Assembly: GCA_002724835.1 (NCBI GenBank)
Contig: PBPX01000019.1
Coordinates: 21,962 to 41,267 of the forward strand
Direction of reading: 5' to 3'
DNA: 19,306 nt
DNA from: Actinomycetota bacterium
GTDB lineage: Bacteria; Actinomycetota; Acidimicrobiia; Actinomarinales; Actinomarinaceae
A model generated the notes under the pieces. It was not told where the DNA came from and made no database searches. It saw only the letters and a program-made list of their open reading frames with translations. Of this stretch, positions 1 through 7,148 are shown in pieces. The first letter of the stretch is position 1. The number at the start of each line of letters is the position of its first letter. The translations under genes and the position numbers were made by a program.

Positions 1-2016
1 TTTAATGATGGTTTTAGATGCGAAACACAAATTATTGCAACAGTATTGAGTGTTGATAATGAAAACGAATATGATGTACTTTCGTTAAATGCTGCATCAC
101 TTGGTTTACAACTTGCTGGCGTACCACTAGATTCACCAGTTGGAGCAGTAAGAATGTCATTGATAAATGACAACTGGGTTGTGCAAGCAACAAACTCAGA
201 AATGGAAGAATCAGTATTCGATATGGTTATTGCTGGTAATTTAAATGAAAATAATGACGTAGATATAGTAATGGTAGAAGCGGGAGCAACTGAAACTGCT
301 TTTGATAAAATAGATTCTGGAAGTACTACACCAACAGAAGATATTGTTGCTGATGGTATTGATAAATCAAAAGAATATATATCTGAATTAATTAAAGCAC
401 AAGCTGAATTAGTATCACAAAATGAAGTACCAGAAATAGATTGGCCTTTGATTGAGGACTATACGCCAGAGTTATTGTCAGAATTGGAAGAATCATATAA
501 ATCTGATATCGAAACTATTACTTCCATAACTGATAGGAAAGAGAGAAGTACTAAGCAAGCAGAATTAGAAGAATCTGCAGTTGAAAAATATTTAAACGAA
601 GAAGAAGATAACTCAAAAGCAATCAAGTTAGCTTTTAAATCTATTGTTAAAAATGTTGTTAGGGATAGAGTTATCTCTGGTGGTGCAAGATTAGATGGCA
701 GGACACCAACTGATATTAGAAATATTTCTGCTGAAATTGATTTATTACCAACAGTTCATGGTTCATCTTTGTTTTTAAGAGGAGAAACGCAAGTTTTAAA
801 TGTAACAACTTTAGGTATGGGACGTTTAGAACAAATGTTAGATACGATAGATACTGTCACTTCTAAAAGATATATGCATCATTATAACTTTCCACCATAT
901 TCAACAGGTGAAGCATATATGATGAGAGGTCCAAAGAGGAGAGAGATTGGACATGGTGCTTTAGCAGAAAAAGCATTAGTCCCTGTAATACCTACTAAGG
1001 TAGATTTTCCGTATACTATCAGAGTAGTAAGTGAAGCTATATCCTCTAATGGATCAACATCCCAAGCTTCTGTATGCGCCTCAAGCTTATCTTTGATGGC
1101 TGCAGGAGTACCTATAAGAGAACATGTTGCTGGAATTGCTATGGGGTTAATTTCAAAAGAAGATAATTACGTTACTTTAACTGACATACTAGGAGCAGAA
1201 GATGCTCTAGGTGATATGGATTTTAAAGTTGCTGGTACTAGGAATATGATTACAGCACTTCAATTGGATATGAAAATCGAAGGATTACCTTCTGATGTTT
1301 TAAGAAAAGCATTAAATCAAGCTATGGATGCAAGGCATCACATATTAGATATTATGGAAGATGCAATTTCTGAACCAGCTGAAAGCTTGTCAGGTAATGC
1401 GCCTAGGTTAGAAACAGTTGAACTACCAAAAGATAAAATTGGTGAGGTAATTGGACCTAAAGGTAAAAATATCAGAAAAATTGAAGAAGAAACTGGTGTA
1501 AGTGTTGAAATTGATGATGAAGGAATACTTACATTAGGCTCAACAGAAGAAGACTCCCTAGCTGAAGCAAAAGAAATGGTTATGTTGATTATTGACCCAC
1601 CTGAAGTTGAAGTAGATACAGATTACGATGGTGAGGTTGTAAGCGTAGCAACATATGGAGCTTTTATTAATATATTGCCAGGAAGAGATGGTTTATTACA
1701 TATTTCTAAATTCCACTCTGAAAAAAGAGTTAAGAATCCTGAAAATGTAGTCAATGTAGGAGATAAATTAAAAGTTCATGTTGATTCAATAGAAAATGGA
1801 AAAGTAAGTTTATCACTTCTTGAAGACTTAGATATACCTGAAGAATCAGTTGATACTGGTGGATCAAATAGAGGAAATAGAGACTCAAAACCTAGAAGAA
1901 ATGATCGTTCTGACAGAGGAAATTCAAGTCGAAATCGAAGGGAATCTGGAAACAGAAATGATAATGCTAAAAGAAAAAGAGTATCTTTTGAGGATGAATT
2001 CGAAAAAGGAATCTAG
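1..2016 (+). CDS. pnp: Polyribonucleotide nucleotidyltransferase (PNPase), 5' end outside window
   Basis: Phosphorolytic 3'-to-5' exoribonuclease of RNA turnover, cytoplasmic and trimeric. The reading frame is already open at base 1, and the first residues (NDGFRCETQIIATVLSVDN) match the interior of the first RNase PH domain. The gene therefore starts upstream, with roughly 90 residues missing by comparison with typical PNPases; a TTG at 46 is internal. Counting from base 1, the order is: rest of RNase PH domain 1, a Glu-rich helical linker (about 120-215), RNase PH domain 2 (about 220-455), KH domain with a GPKG loop (485-488), S1 domain (about 540-605) and a basic Arg/Asn/Gly-rich tail (about 620-671). 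The second PH domain keeps the phosphate-binding SNGSTS (349-354) and the catalytic region LGDMDFKVAGT (403-413, Asp405 and Asp407). The basic tail is presumably an RNA-binding extension. The stop directly abuts the stop of the opposite-strand gene. Confidence 0.97.
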   Translation, partial: FNDGFRCETQIIATVLSVDNENEYDVLSLNAASLGLQLAGVPLDSPVGAVRMSLINDNWVVQATNSEMEESVFDMVIAGNLNENNDVDIVMVEAGATETAFDKIDSGSTTPTEDIVADGIDKSKEYISELIKAQAELVSQNEVPEIDWPLIEDYTPELLSELEESYKSDIETITSITDRKERSTKQAELEESAVEKYLNEEEDNSKAIKLAFKSIVKNVVRDRVISGGARLDGRTPTDIRNISAEIDLLPTVHGSSLFLRGETQVLNVTTLGMGRLEQMLDTIDTVTSKRYMHHYNFPPYSTGEAYMMRGPKRREIGHGALAEKALVPVIPTKVDFPYTIRVVSEAISSNGSTSQASVCASSLSLMAAGVPIREHVAGIAMGLISKEDNYVTLTDILGAEDALGDMDFKVAGTRNMITALQLDMKIEGLPSDVLRKALNQAMDARHHILDIMEDAISEPAESLSGNAPRLETVELPKDKIGEVIGPKGKNIRKIEEETGVSVEIDDEGILTLGSTEEDSLAEAKEMVMLIIDPPEVEVDTDYDGEVVSVATYGAFINILPGRDGLLHISKFHSEKRVKNPENVVNVGDKLKVHVDSIENGKVSLSLLEDLDIPEESVDTGGSNRGNRDSKPRRNDRSDRGNSSRNRRESGNRNDNAKRKRVSFEDEFEKGI

Positions 2017-2532
2017 TTATTTCTCTTTATCTGTTAAATAAGTAGGGCTTGTAGCTTCAGTAGTTACGTATGCATTTGGACTTATTTCTGAAACAATACT
2101 AAGAACTTTTTTTACTTGTTTTCTTGGCGTAACGCACCAAGCTATACTAACTTCGCCCTCCATACCTTCACCATTTATAACTGTTACTCCAAATCCATTT
2201 GATCTTAATTCCTTAGTTAGAGACTCACTATTAGTTCCTTTTTGTAAAAATATTCTTACTACTACGTCTCCAATAGCAATTGATGATTCTATATAAGATC
2301 CTGAAATAGTTCCTGCAGCAAACCCTAGTGCATAACCAATTATTAATAATGGGTCATCAAGATCTTTTATCACTTGAGAGATAGCAAGTACCCAAATAGC
2401 AGATTCGATAAATCCTAACACGGCACCAATACCAGGTCTTCCTTTATTTACATATAATGCTCTTAAAGTACCAAGAGTTTGATCAATTAAGCGTAATAAA
2501 AAAATGTAAATAACTGCTAAGAAAATATTCAT
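2017..2532 (-). CDS. UPF0316 / DUF5698-DUF2179 membrane protein
   Basis: A 171-residue protein with about three hydrophobic segments in the first 80 residues (near 3-23, 35-57 and 62-80), followed by a soluble alpha/beta C-terminal part. The N-terminal pattern (FLLRLIDQTLGTLRALYVNKG, then GFIESAIWVLAISQVI) and the later GSYIES resemble the UPF0316 family (DUF5698 plus DUF2179), whose biochemical role is unknown; DUF2179-type domains are thought to be small regulatory or ligand-binding modules. It starts at an ATG 4 bases after the stop of the acyltransferase on the same strand, so the two are very likely one transcript. No Shine-Dalgarno sequence is visible. Its stop codon begins at the base right after the pnp stop, with no spacer. 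Confidence 0.85.
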   Translation of the reverse strand: MNIFLAVIYIFLLRLIDQTLGTLRALYVNKGRPGIGAVLGFIESAIWVLAISQVIKDLDDPLLIIGYALGFAAGTISGSYIESSIAIGDVVVRIFLQKGTNSESLTKELRSNGFGVTVINGEGMEGEVSIAWCVTPRKQVKKVLSIVSEISPNAYVTTEATSPTYLTDKEK

Positions 2533-2536
2533 GTAT

Positions 2537-3268
2537 TTATTTTATTGCTAATTGAAGTTCTTCATAAACTTTTTTCATTTTTTTATGAGTATCTTTAGTT
2601 AATTGGTCAATTGTATCTTTGGTATAATTTGTCATATCAATTGGTTCTAAAGTTTTAATCATTGCTTTACCACTGCTAAGAAAATTTCTTCCTCTTGGCC
2701 ATATGTCACTTGTTCCTGCAATTACTACTGGAAGAATAGGCACATTGTTATCTAATGCTATATGAAAAGCTCCACTTTTGAACTCTTTAAAATCATCTTT
2801 AGGCACCCTCGTGCCTTGAGGATAAACCATAAGTGACCAACCATTTTTAAATAAATTTTTTGCCTGCGCATTTATTGATTCTTTATCGTTCGGGTTATTT
2901 CTATCTACTTTGATAAAATTAAATGCTTTAATTGCTGTTTTAAAGAAAGGAAGTTTATACACTTCTTTTTTAGCCATGAACACCCAATTAATTTTAAGAA
3001 ATTTAAAAAGTATCATATTGTCTATATTTGATAGATGATTTGATATAACTACATATGGTTGATTTTGTTTATACTCAACTACTTTTGTAAATGTAGTTTT
3101 TGCTCTTGCAGCCCACATCCATGGTTTTACCCAAGATTGGGCAATATAATATTTAATTTTTGTATATTTATTAAACAAACCAACAAACCAAATACTATAA
3201 GCTACAGGGATTGTATATAAAGCCATTATTAATAGGTTTATCCAAGATAAAATTTTGTTCTTTAACAT
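2537..3268 (-). CDS. plsC: PlsC-like 1-acyl-sn-glycerol-3-phosphate acyltransferase
   Basis: Membrane-associated acyltransferase of 243 residues, expected to make phosphatidic acid from lysophosphatidic acid in phospholipid synthesis. The N-terminus has a hydrophobic segment (about 8-32). The catalytic HX4D motif is HLSNID (His78, Asp83) in the context VISNHLSNIDNM. Block II-like FIKVDRNN lies at 118-125, the glycerophosphate-binding block reads YPQGTR (149-154, Gln instead of the commoner Glu), and VPILPVVIAGTSD (176-188) is the terminal block. Gln at this position occurs in some PlsC homologues, so the enzyme is probably active. It is the first gene of a two-gene minus-strand unit. Its ATG lies 7 bases downstream of a TATTAT hexamer in the 40-base divergent region, so translation may be leaderless. 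Exact acyl acceptor is not provable from sequence. Confidence 0.9.
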   Translation of the reverse strand: MLKNKILSWINLLIMALYTIPVAYSIWFVGLFNKYTKIKYYIAQSWVKPWMWAARAKTTFTKVVEYKQNQPYVVISNHLSNIDNMILFKFLKINWVFMAKKEVYKLPFFKTAIKAFNFIKVDRNNPNDKESINAQAKNLFKNGWSLMVYPQGTRVPKDDFKEFKSGAFHIALDNNVPILPVVIAGTSDIWPRGRNFLSSGKAMIKTLEPIDMTNYTKDTIDQLTKDTHKKMKKVYEELQLAIK

Positions 3269-3274
3269 GCCTTC

Positions 3275-3281
3275 TATAATA
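3275..3281. promoter_or_regulatory. Overlapping divergent -10 elements between plsC and cyclo-ligase gene
   Basis: The 7-base block TATAATA gives a perfect TATAAT (3275-3280) for the plus-strand cyclo-ligase gene, and its complement gives TATTAT (3276-3281) for the minus-strand acyltransferase. Predicted starts are about 20 bases before the plus-strand ATG, and at or next to the minus-strand ATG. No good -35 hexamer is seen for either. Assignment is by motif and position only. Confidence 0.5.
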
Positions 3282-3308
3282 CATAAGTAATTGATTGATT
3301 AATAAAGT

Positions 3309-3818
3309 ATGAATGAGAAAAAGTTATTAAGAAGTAACCTTGAGGAAATTAAAGGTATAAAAAAATTATCAATAGATAACATAAAAATAATTAATAATTT
3401 TATAAAGAACAAAATAGTATGCACTTACATCCATACAGATTCTGAAGTTGACATAACTAATGATCTAATCGGTTATAAACAATTAATTACTTCATATCTT
3501 GTTACATCAGATATAGAGTTATGTCTATATAAAGAACCATTTATTAAAAATGCTTTAAATATTTTAGAACCAGAAAATCCAATAAAAATTAAAGAGGTTG
3601 ACGTTTTTTTAGTACCCGGAGTAGCTTTTACTGCAAGTGGTAAAAGATTAGGCAGGGGAGGTGGGTATTATGATAAATTATTAAGCAAATATCCCGATAC
3701 TCTTAAAATAGGTATAACTTTTAACGAAAGAATATTGCAAGATCTACCTACTGAAAGTCACGACATATCTATGGACTATGTTTTTACAAATGACAAATAT
3801 TACAAATCAGAAATATAG
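3309..3818 (+). CDS. 5-formyltetrahydrofolate cyclo-ligase (MTHFS)
   Basis: Converts 5-formyl-THF to 5,10-methenyl-THF with ATP in one-carbon metabolism, in the cytoplasm. At 169 residues it is slightly shorter than the usual 180-200. The family signature is clear near the C-terminus: VDVFLVPGVAFTASGKRLG followed by RGGGYYDKLL (about 97-125), where the Gly-rich loop and YYD form the ATP/folate site. The N-terminal KKLLRSNLEEIKG fits the usual Lys/Arg-rich start of the family. The ATG at 3309 is preferred because little upstream space exists before the divergent gene. A TATAAT 28 bases upstream could serve it. It is followed after 12 bases by the luciferase-like oxidoreductase, probably on the same transcript; the functional link between them is unclear. 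Confidence 0.92.
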   Translation: MNEKKLLRSNLEEIKGIKKLSIDNIKIINNFIKNKIVCTYIHTDSEVDITNDLIGYKQLITSYLVTSDIELCLYKEPFIKNALNILEPENPIKIKEVDVFLVPGVAFTASGKRLGRGGGYYDKLLSKYPDTLKIGITFNERILQDLPTESHDISMDYVFTNDKYYKSEI

Positions 3819-3830
3819 TAATATTTAAGA

Positions 3831-4880
3831 ATGGATTTAAGTATTAATGTTGGGTATTTTGGACCACATATAACTGATGATCACAAATTAATAAAAGATC
3901 TAGATGAATTAGGTGTATCTTGTGTATGGACTGCTGAAGCTTACGGATATGATGCCGTTACTCCACTTGCATATTTTGCAGCATTAACAAAAAATATGGA
4001 TATTGGTTCAGGAATTATGCAAATTCCAGGAAGAACTCCTGCCATGACTGCCATGACTGCTGTTACCTTAGATAAAATGTCAAATGGAAGATTTAGGTTA
4101 GGACTAGGTGTATCTGGTCCACAAGTTGTAGAAGGTTGGCATGGAGTTCCATATGGAAAACCATTAGCAAAAACAAGAGAATATGTTCAATTAGTAAAAG
4201 AAATGTTTAAACGTGATGGAAAAATTGAACATCAAGGAGAATATTACACCCTTCCCTATACTGAACCTGATTCAACAGGATTAGGCAAACCACTAAAGAT
4301 TATTGAAAAACCTTTAAGAAGTGATATTCCTATATATATAGCAGCAATAGGACCAAAAAATATCGAACTAACTGCCGAAATTGCAGATGGATGGTTACCA
4401 TTTATGTACTCACCTAGTCAAGGTGATGATATATTTAATAAATATTTAGAAAAAGGGTTTAGTAAATCAGAAAATAAAAATAAAAAAGATAAATTTAATA
4501 TTGTTGCAACAGTAAATGCAAAAATATGTACTGAAGAAGAAAAAGAAGACAATTTAAAACTTGCAAGAAATGTATACACTCTTTATGTAGGAGGTATGGG
4601 AGCTAAAGATAAAAACTTTTATTTTAATTTAGTGTGTGATTATGGCTATGAAGAAGAGGCCAATCAAATACAAGAATTATATTTATCAGGCAAAAAAGAT
4701 GAAGCTGAAGCTATATTTCCATCAGAATTATTAGATGACTTAACTTTGGTTGGAACAAAAGAAGAAATAAAAGAGAAGTTTAATGTATGGAAAAATTCAA
4801 ATGTTACAGAACTTTCAATTGGTTTGCCTGTAGATCTTGAAACTATAAAATACTTAAATACTTTAAATGAAATGTATTAA
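3831..4880 (+). CDS. LLM-class (luciferase-like) F420-dependent oxidoreductase
   Basis: A TIM-barrel flavin/deazaflavin oxidoreductase of 349 residues, a normal length. The segment GIMQIPGRTPAMTAMTAVTLDK (about 61-82), GRFRLGLGVSGPQVVEGWHG (87-106) and VPYGKPLAKTREYV form the well-conserved core of the actinobacterial F420-type subgroup (TIGR03559-like, related to mycobacterial Rv3520c). Cofactor F420 is inferred from that similarity; the substrate is unknown. There is no Shine-Dalgarno sequence before the ATG, and translation probably follows from the cyclo-ligase 12 bases upstream. The last 14 bases overlap the start of a small double-CxxC gene in another frame. A short tandem DNA repeat inside (encoding AMTAMTA) is a normal conserved part of the family. 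Confidence 0.92.
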   Translation: MDLSINVGYFGPHITDDHKLIKDLDELGVSCVWTAEAYGYDAVTPLAYFAALTKNMDIGSGIMQIPGRTPAMTAMTAVTLDKMSNGRFRLGLGVSGPQVVEGWHGVPYGKPLAKTREYVQLVKEMFKRDGKIEHQGEYYTLPYTEPDSTGLGKPLKIIEKPLRSDIPIYIAAIGPKNIELTAEIADGWLPFMYSPSQGDDIFNKYLEKGFSKSENKNKKDKFNIVATVNAKICTEEEKEDNLKLARNVYTLYVGGMGAKDKNFYFNLVCDYGYEEEANQIQELYLSGKKDEAEAIFPSELLDDLTLVGTKEEIKEKFNVWKNSNVTELSIGLPVDLETIKYLNTLNEMY

Positions 4881-4977
4881 GTGTAAAAATAAATGGAAAA
4901 GAACAAAAATTACAGAATTTGTTTCTTTTTTATCAAAATGTCCAAAATGCAAAAGTAGAATAATTCTAAGGTACTAA
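4867..4977 (+). CDS. 36-residue zinc-ribbon-like microprotein (CxxC...CxxC)
   Basis: A short gene read in a different frame from its neighbours: ATG at 4867, TAA at 4975-4977. The peptide begins MKCIKCKNKW and contains SKCPKCKSRI, giving two CxxC knuckles (Cys3/Cys6 and Cys25/Cys28) 18 residues apart, as in a minimal zinc ribbon. It is Lys/Arg-rich (net positive) and could bind nucleic acid, but no function is known. Two features argue that it is real. It starts inside the last codons of the oxidoreductase gene (14-base overlap), and its stop shares one base with the next ATG (TAATG), an arrangement typical of translational coupling. Four cysteines in perfect CxxC spacing in 36 residues is also hard to explain as a chance product of AT-rich DNA. 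It could still be a chance frame. Confidence 0.7.
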   Translation: MKCIKCKNKWKRTKITEFVSFLSKCPKCKSRIILRY

Positions 4978-5669
4978 TGAAAAAAATTATTTATCTAATT
5001 TTATCAAATTTATTTATTTTTATAATTTATCCAATCATAAGGTTTACAAATAAGAAATTCTATGAAAAGAAAATTCTACCTTCTGTAATTAATTCAACTT
5101 GTAATTCACGGCCGATTCAATATCAAAGAAAAAAGGTAGTTCCAAAAGCTTTTGGTATAGTATTAGAAATAGGTATTGGAAGTGGTCATAATTTAAAATA
5201 TTATGAGCCAAGTAAAGTTACAAAAATATATGGGGTTGATCCTTCAAACGAATTAAATAAATTAGCAAAAGATAAAGCAAGTAAATATAATTTAGATGTC
5301 GATTTTATAGTTTCTTCTGCCGAAGAAATACCATTAGATGATAACTCAATCGATACAGCTGTGACAACTTTTACTTTATGCTCCATACCTGATAGCCAAA
5401 AAGCATTAAATGAAATATATCGTGTATTAAAACCATCAGGAAAACTAATATTTAGTGAACACGGTCTTTCTCCAGATAAGTTTGTAGCAAATATCCAAAA
5501 TGGTATTGAATTTTTCTATCCTAAAATATCTGGTGGATGTCACGCTAATAAAGATATTCCTAATCTTATAACAAATGCAAAATTCAATATAGACAACTTA
5601 GAGACCATGTACTTACCTGGAACACAAAAGTTTCTAGGTTATAATTTCTGGGGAACAGCAAATAAATAA
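4977..5669 (+). CDS. Class I SAM-dependent methyltransferase, METTL7-like
   Basis: A 230-residue methyltransferase with an N-terminal hydrophobic segment (about 4-22) that may anchor it to the membrane. Motif I is LEIGIGSGHN (63-72), followed by the acidic motif II residue in YGVDPS (85-90), AEEIPLDDNSID (115-126, motif III region), then RVLKPSGKLIFSEHG (149-163) as the post-motif block. The C-terminal SGGCHANKDI (185-194) and GYNFWGTA recall the METTL7 / Methyltransf_11 group, whose animal members methylate thiols; the bacterial substrate is unknown. An AAGG 5 bases before the ATG may act as a ribosome site, and the ATG overlaps the stop of the microprotein by one base. It ends one base before the convergent dehalogenase gene. 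Confidence 0.88.
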   Translation: MKKIIYLILSNLFIFIIYPIIRFTNKKFYEKKILPSVINSTCNSRPIQYQRKKVVPKAFGIVLEIGIGSGHNLKYYEPSKVTKIYGVDPSNELNKLAKDKASKYNLDVDFIVSSAEEIPLDDNSIDTAVTTFTLCSIPDSQKALNEIYRVLKPSGKLIFSEHGLSPDKFVANIQNGIEFFYPKISGGCHANKDIPNLITNAKFNIDNLETMYLPGTQKFLGYNFWGTANK

Positions 5670-5670
5670 A

Positions 5671-6567
5671 TTAAAATATAGATAATATTGCTTTTACACA
5701 ATCTTCAGGGTTGTCTTCTTGAAGAAAGTGCCCAGCTTTCTCAATAGTGGTATGTGGCATATTTTTAGTTCCAGGTACAAGTTTAAGAAAAGCTTTATCA
5801 ACACCTTGCATAACAGGGTCACTGTCGCTAAATGCACATAAAAAAGGTTTATCCCATTCTTTTAATTTAACCCAGGCGTCTCTGTTGTGTTGGGAGCTTG
5901 GATCATCAGGTGTTATTGGTACAAGAGTTGGGAATTGTCTTGCAGCTTCTTTATAACTATCATCTGGGAAAGGTGCATTATATGCATCTATTGTTTCTTG
6001 AGAAATATCTCTAACAGTACCACCTTTAATAATTCCGCCAACGTGAAAGTCTTCAACTGTTTGAGAGTATTCTTTCCAATTCATAAATGCTTCTCCCGGG
6101 TCATAATCACCAGTAGGAAGCATCGTATTTGCAGCCACAATATTTACAAAACGATCAGGATATTTAGTGACTAATCGCAAACCTATTAATCCACCCCAGT
6201 CTTGTCCATAAAGTGTTATGTTGTTTATATCAACAGCTTCTAACCAATCAGACATCCATTTAACATATTTTTCATATGTGTACCCATTTCTATCTGTCAG
6301 CTTATCTGATCTACCAAAACCTGGTAAATCAGGAACAACCACTCTTTTACCTGCACTGACCAAAGGGTCTATCATCTTCCTATATAAGTAACCCCAACTT
6401 GGTTCACCGTGTATTAAAAGTATCGTATCAGAATTTTCTGTACCTTCGTCTATGTAATGAATTCGTATATCTCCAAATTCTGATTCTATTTCTTGATACT
6501 TTGCTTCATAAGGCCAATCTTTTATATTTTCAAATCTTGCGTCGTCTGTTCTTATAATGTTTACCAT
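5671..6567 (-). CDS. Haloalkane dehalogenase (HLD-I-like alpha/beta hydrolase)
   Basis: A 298-residue alpha/beta hydrolase expected to cleave carbon-halogen bonds hydrolytically. The oxyanion-region motif is HGEPSW (53-58). The nucleophile elbow is GQDWGG, with Asp123 as nucleophile and Trp124 as the first halide-binding residue. The likely acid is in FSDSDPV (Asp250, or Asp248), and the base is His280 in AGHFLQED. Asp as nucleophile followed by Trp is characteristic of haloalkane dehalogenases; epoxide hydrolases share the Asp but usually act with lid tyrosines. The length and late acid position fit subfamily I (DhlA/DhmA-like). The gene starts 9 bases after the umuD stop on the same strand, so it is probably co-transcribed with umuD, an unexpected partner. 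No signal peptide is seen. Confidence 0.88.
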   Translation of the reverse strand: MVNIIRTDDARFENIKDWPYEAKYQEIESEFGDIRIHYIDEGTENSDTILLIHGEPSWGYLYRKMIDPLVSAGKRVVVPDLPGFGRSDKLTDRNGYTYEKYVKWMSDWLEAVDINNITLYGQDWGGLIGLRLVTKYPDRFVNIVAANTMLPTGDYDPGEAFMNWKEYSQTVEDFHVGGIIKGGTVRDISQETIDAYNAPFPDDSYKEAARQFPTLVPITPDDPSSQHNRDAWVKLKEWDKPFLCAFSDSDPVMQGVDKAFLKLVPGTKNMPHTTIEKAGHFLQEDNPEDCVKAILSIF

Positions 6568-6576
6568 ATATTTATT

Positions 6577-7092
6577 TTACAGATTATGAATAACATTTGT
6601 GACAACACCCCAAATATATCCTTCACTTTCTTTCTCTACAGTGATAGGTTTGTATTTTGGATTTTCAGGCTCTAACACTATTTTTTTACCATTAGTTTTA
6701 TATCGTTTGACCGTTAATTCATTATCCATAACTGCAATTACAACTTTTCCATTCTCAGCTTTTAAGCTTCTGTCAACAATTAAGATATCATCTGGAAAAA
6801 TTCCAGCATTAATCATGGAATCACCAGATGCTCGTACTAAAAAAGTAGAGGAAGGATGTTTAACAAGATATCTATTCAGATCAATTTTATCTTCTAAATA
6901 ATCATCTGCAGGGGATGGGAATCCAGCGGCCACTTTATTTCCATATAGTGGAACTTCATGCAGTCCTTTATTAACGACCTTAGATACATAATCGACTTTG
7001 CTAATAGGTATGCGAATAGCTTTAGTAGCTTCACCATACTTACCTTGCCCTTTTGGCCTACCGGCTCCCTTGCGAGCTCCACCTCTTGTCAT
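6577..7092 (-). CDS. umuD: UmuD-like self-cleaving protein (S24/LexA peptidase fold)
   Basis: Accessory subunit of a translesion polymerase and RecA-stimulated self-cleaving peptidase. It has 171 residues against about 139 in E. coli UmuD; the extra length is N-terminal. That extension starts MTRGGARKGAGRPKGQGKYG, a basic Gly/Arg/Pro/Lys stretch resembling an AT-hook (GRPKG), and occurs in some UmuD homologues. The predicted cleavage bond is Ala56-Gly57 in KVAAGFPSPADDY. The catalytic dyad is Ser92 (SGDSM) and Lys129 (ELTVKRY), separated by 37 residues exactly as in E. coli UmuD (60 and 97). The C-terminus ends EGYIWGVVTNVIHNL, as in the family. It diverges from umuC across 56 bases containing a near-palindrome, rather than preceding umuC in one operon, and is followed by the dehalogenase gene. 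Confidence 0.93.
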   Translation of the reverse strand: MTRGGARKGAGRPKGQGKYGEATKAIRIPISKVDYVSKVVNKGLHEVPLYGNKVAAGFPSPADDYLEDKIDLNRYLVKHPSSTFLVRASGDSMINAGIFPDDILIVDRSLKAENGKVVIAVMDNELTVKRYKTNGKKIVLEPENPKYKPITVEKESEGYIWGVVTNVIHNL

Positions 7093-7114
7093 AAATAATG
7101 TCTTTCTTTTTCTT

Positions 7115-7120
7115 TAGAAT
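7115..7120 (+). promoter_or_regulatory. Candidate -10 of umuC
   Basis: TAGAAT matches TATAAT at five of six positions and would start transcription about 22 bases before the umuC ATG, leaving room for the ribosome site. It overlaps the left edge of the dyad at 7117-7134. No convincing -35 is seen. Confidence 0.4.
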
Positions 7121-7134
7121 AGTGTACAGTATTC
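7117..7134. promoter_or_regulatory. 18-base near-palindrome: candidate SOS/UmuD operator
   Basis: GAATAGTGTACAGTATTC is a dyad with arms GAATA/TATTC around a TGTACA core and only one mismatched pair (G opposite G). Allowing a one-base bulge it extends to CTTT ... AAAG (7112-7138). It sits between the divergent umuD and umuC genes, over the presumed umuC start region, so a bound repressor would block one or both promoters. It fits neither the common actinobacterial LexA site (GAAC-N4-GTTC) nor the full E. coli CTG-N10-CAG site. Which repressor binds it (LexA, or the UmuD product) is inference. Confidence 0.6.
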
Positions 7135-7141
7135 AAAGGAG
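7135..7141 (+). promoter_or_regulatory. Strong Shine-Dalgarno sequence of umuC
   Basis: AAAGGAG lies 7 bases before the umuC ATG. It is the only full-strength ribosome site noticed in the window; most other starts have none. This supports the start at 7149 and a leadered umuC transcript. Confidence 0.8.
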
Positions 7142-7148
7142 TAAGTGA

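Noticed and set aside
46-48. TTG as start codon of the PNPase gene
   Set aside because: The frame is open to base 1, and the residues before the TTG (NDGFRCETQIIATV) are conserved PNPase interior, so the gene begins before the window.
1850-2041. 63-residue frame overlapping the pnp 3' end
   Set aside because: Glu/Ile-rich shadow of the repetitive Arg/Asn tail codons of pnp in another frame, with no recognisable features.
4038-4066. Tandem GCCATGACT-type repeat
   Set aside because: It encodes the conserved AMTAMTA stretch of the luciferase-like family, so it is coding, not a regulatory repeat.
5747-6174. Plus-strand frames antisense to the dehalogenase
   Set aside because: The minus strand encodes a full-length, motif-complete dehalogenase; the antisense products resemble nothing.
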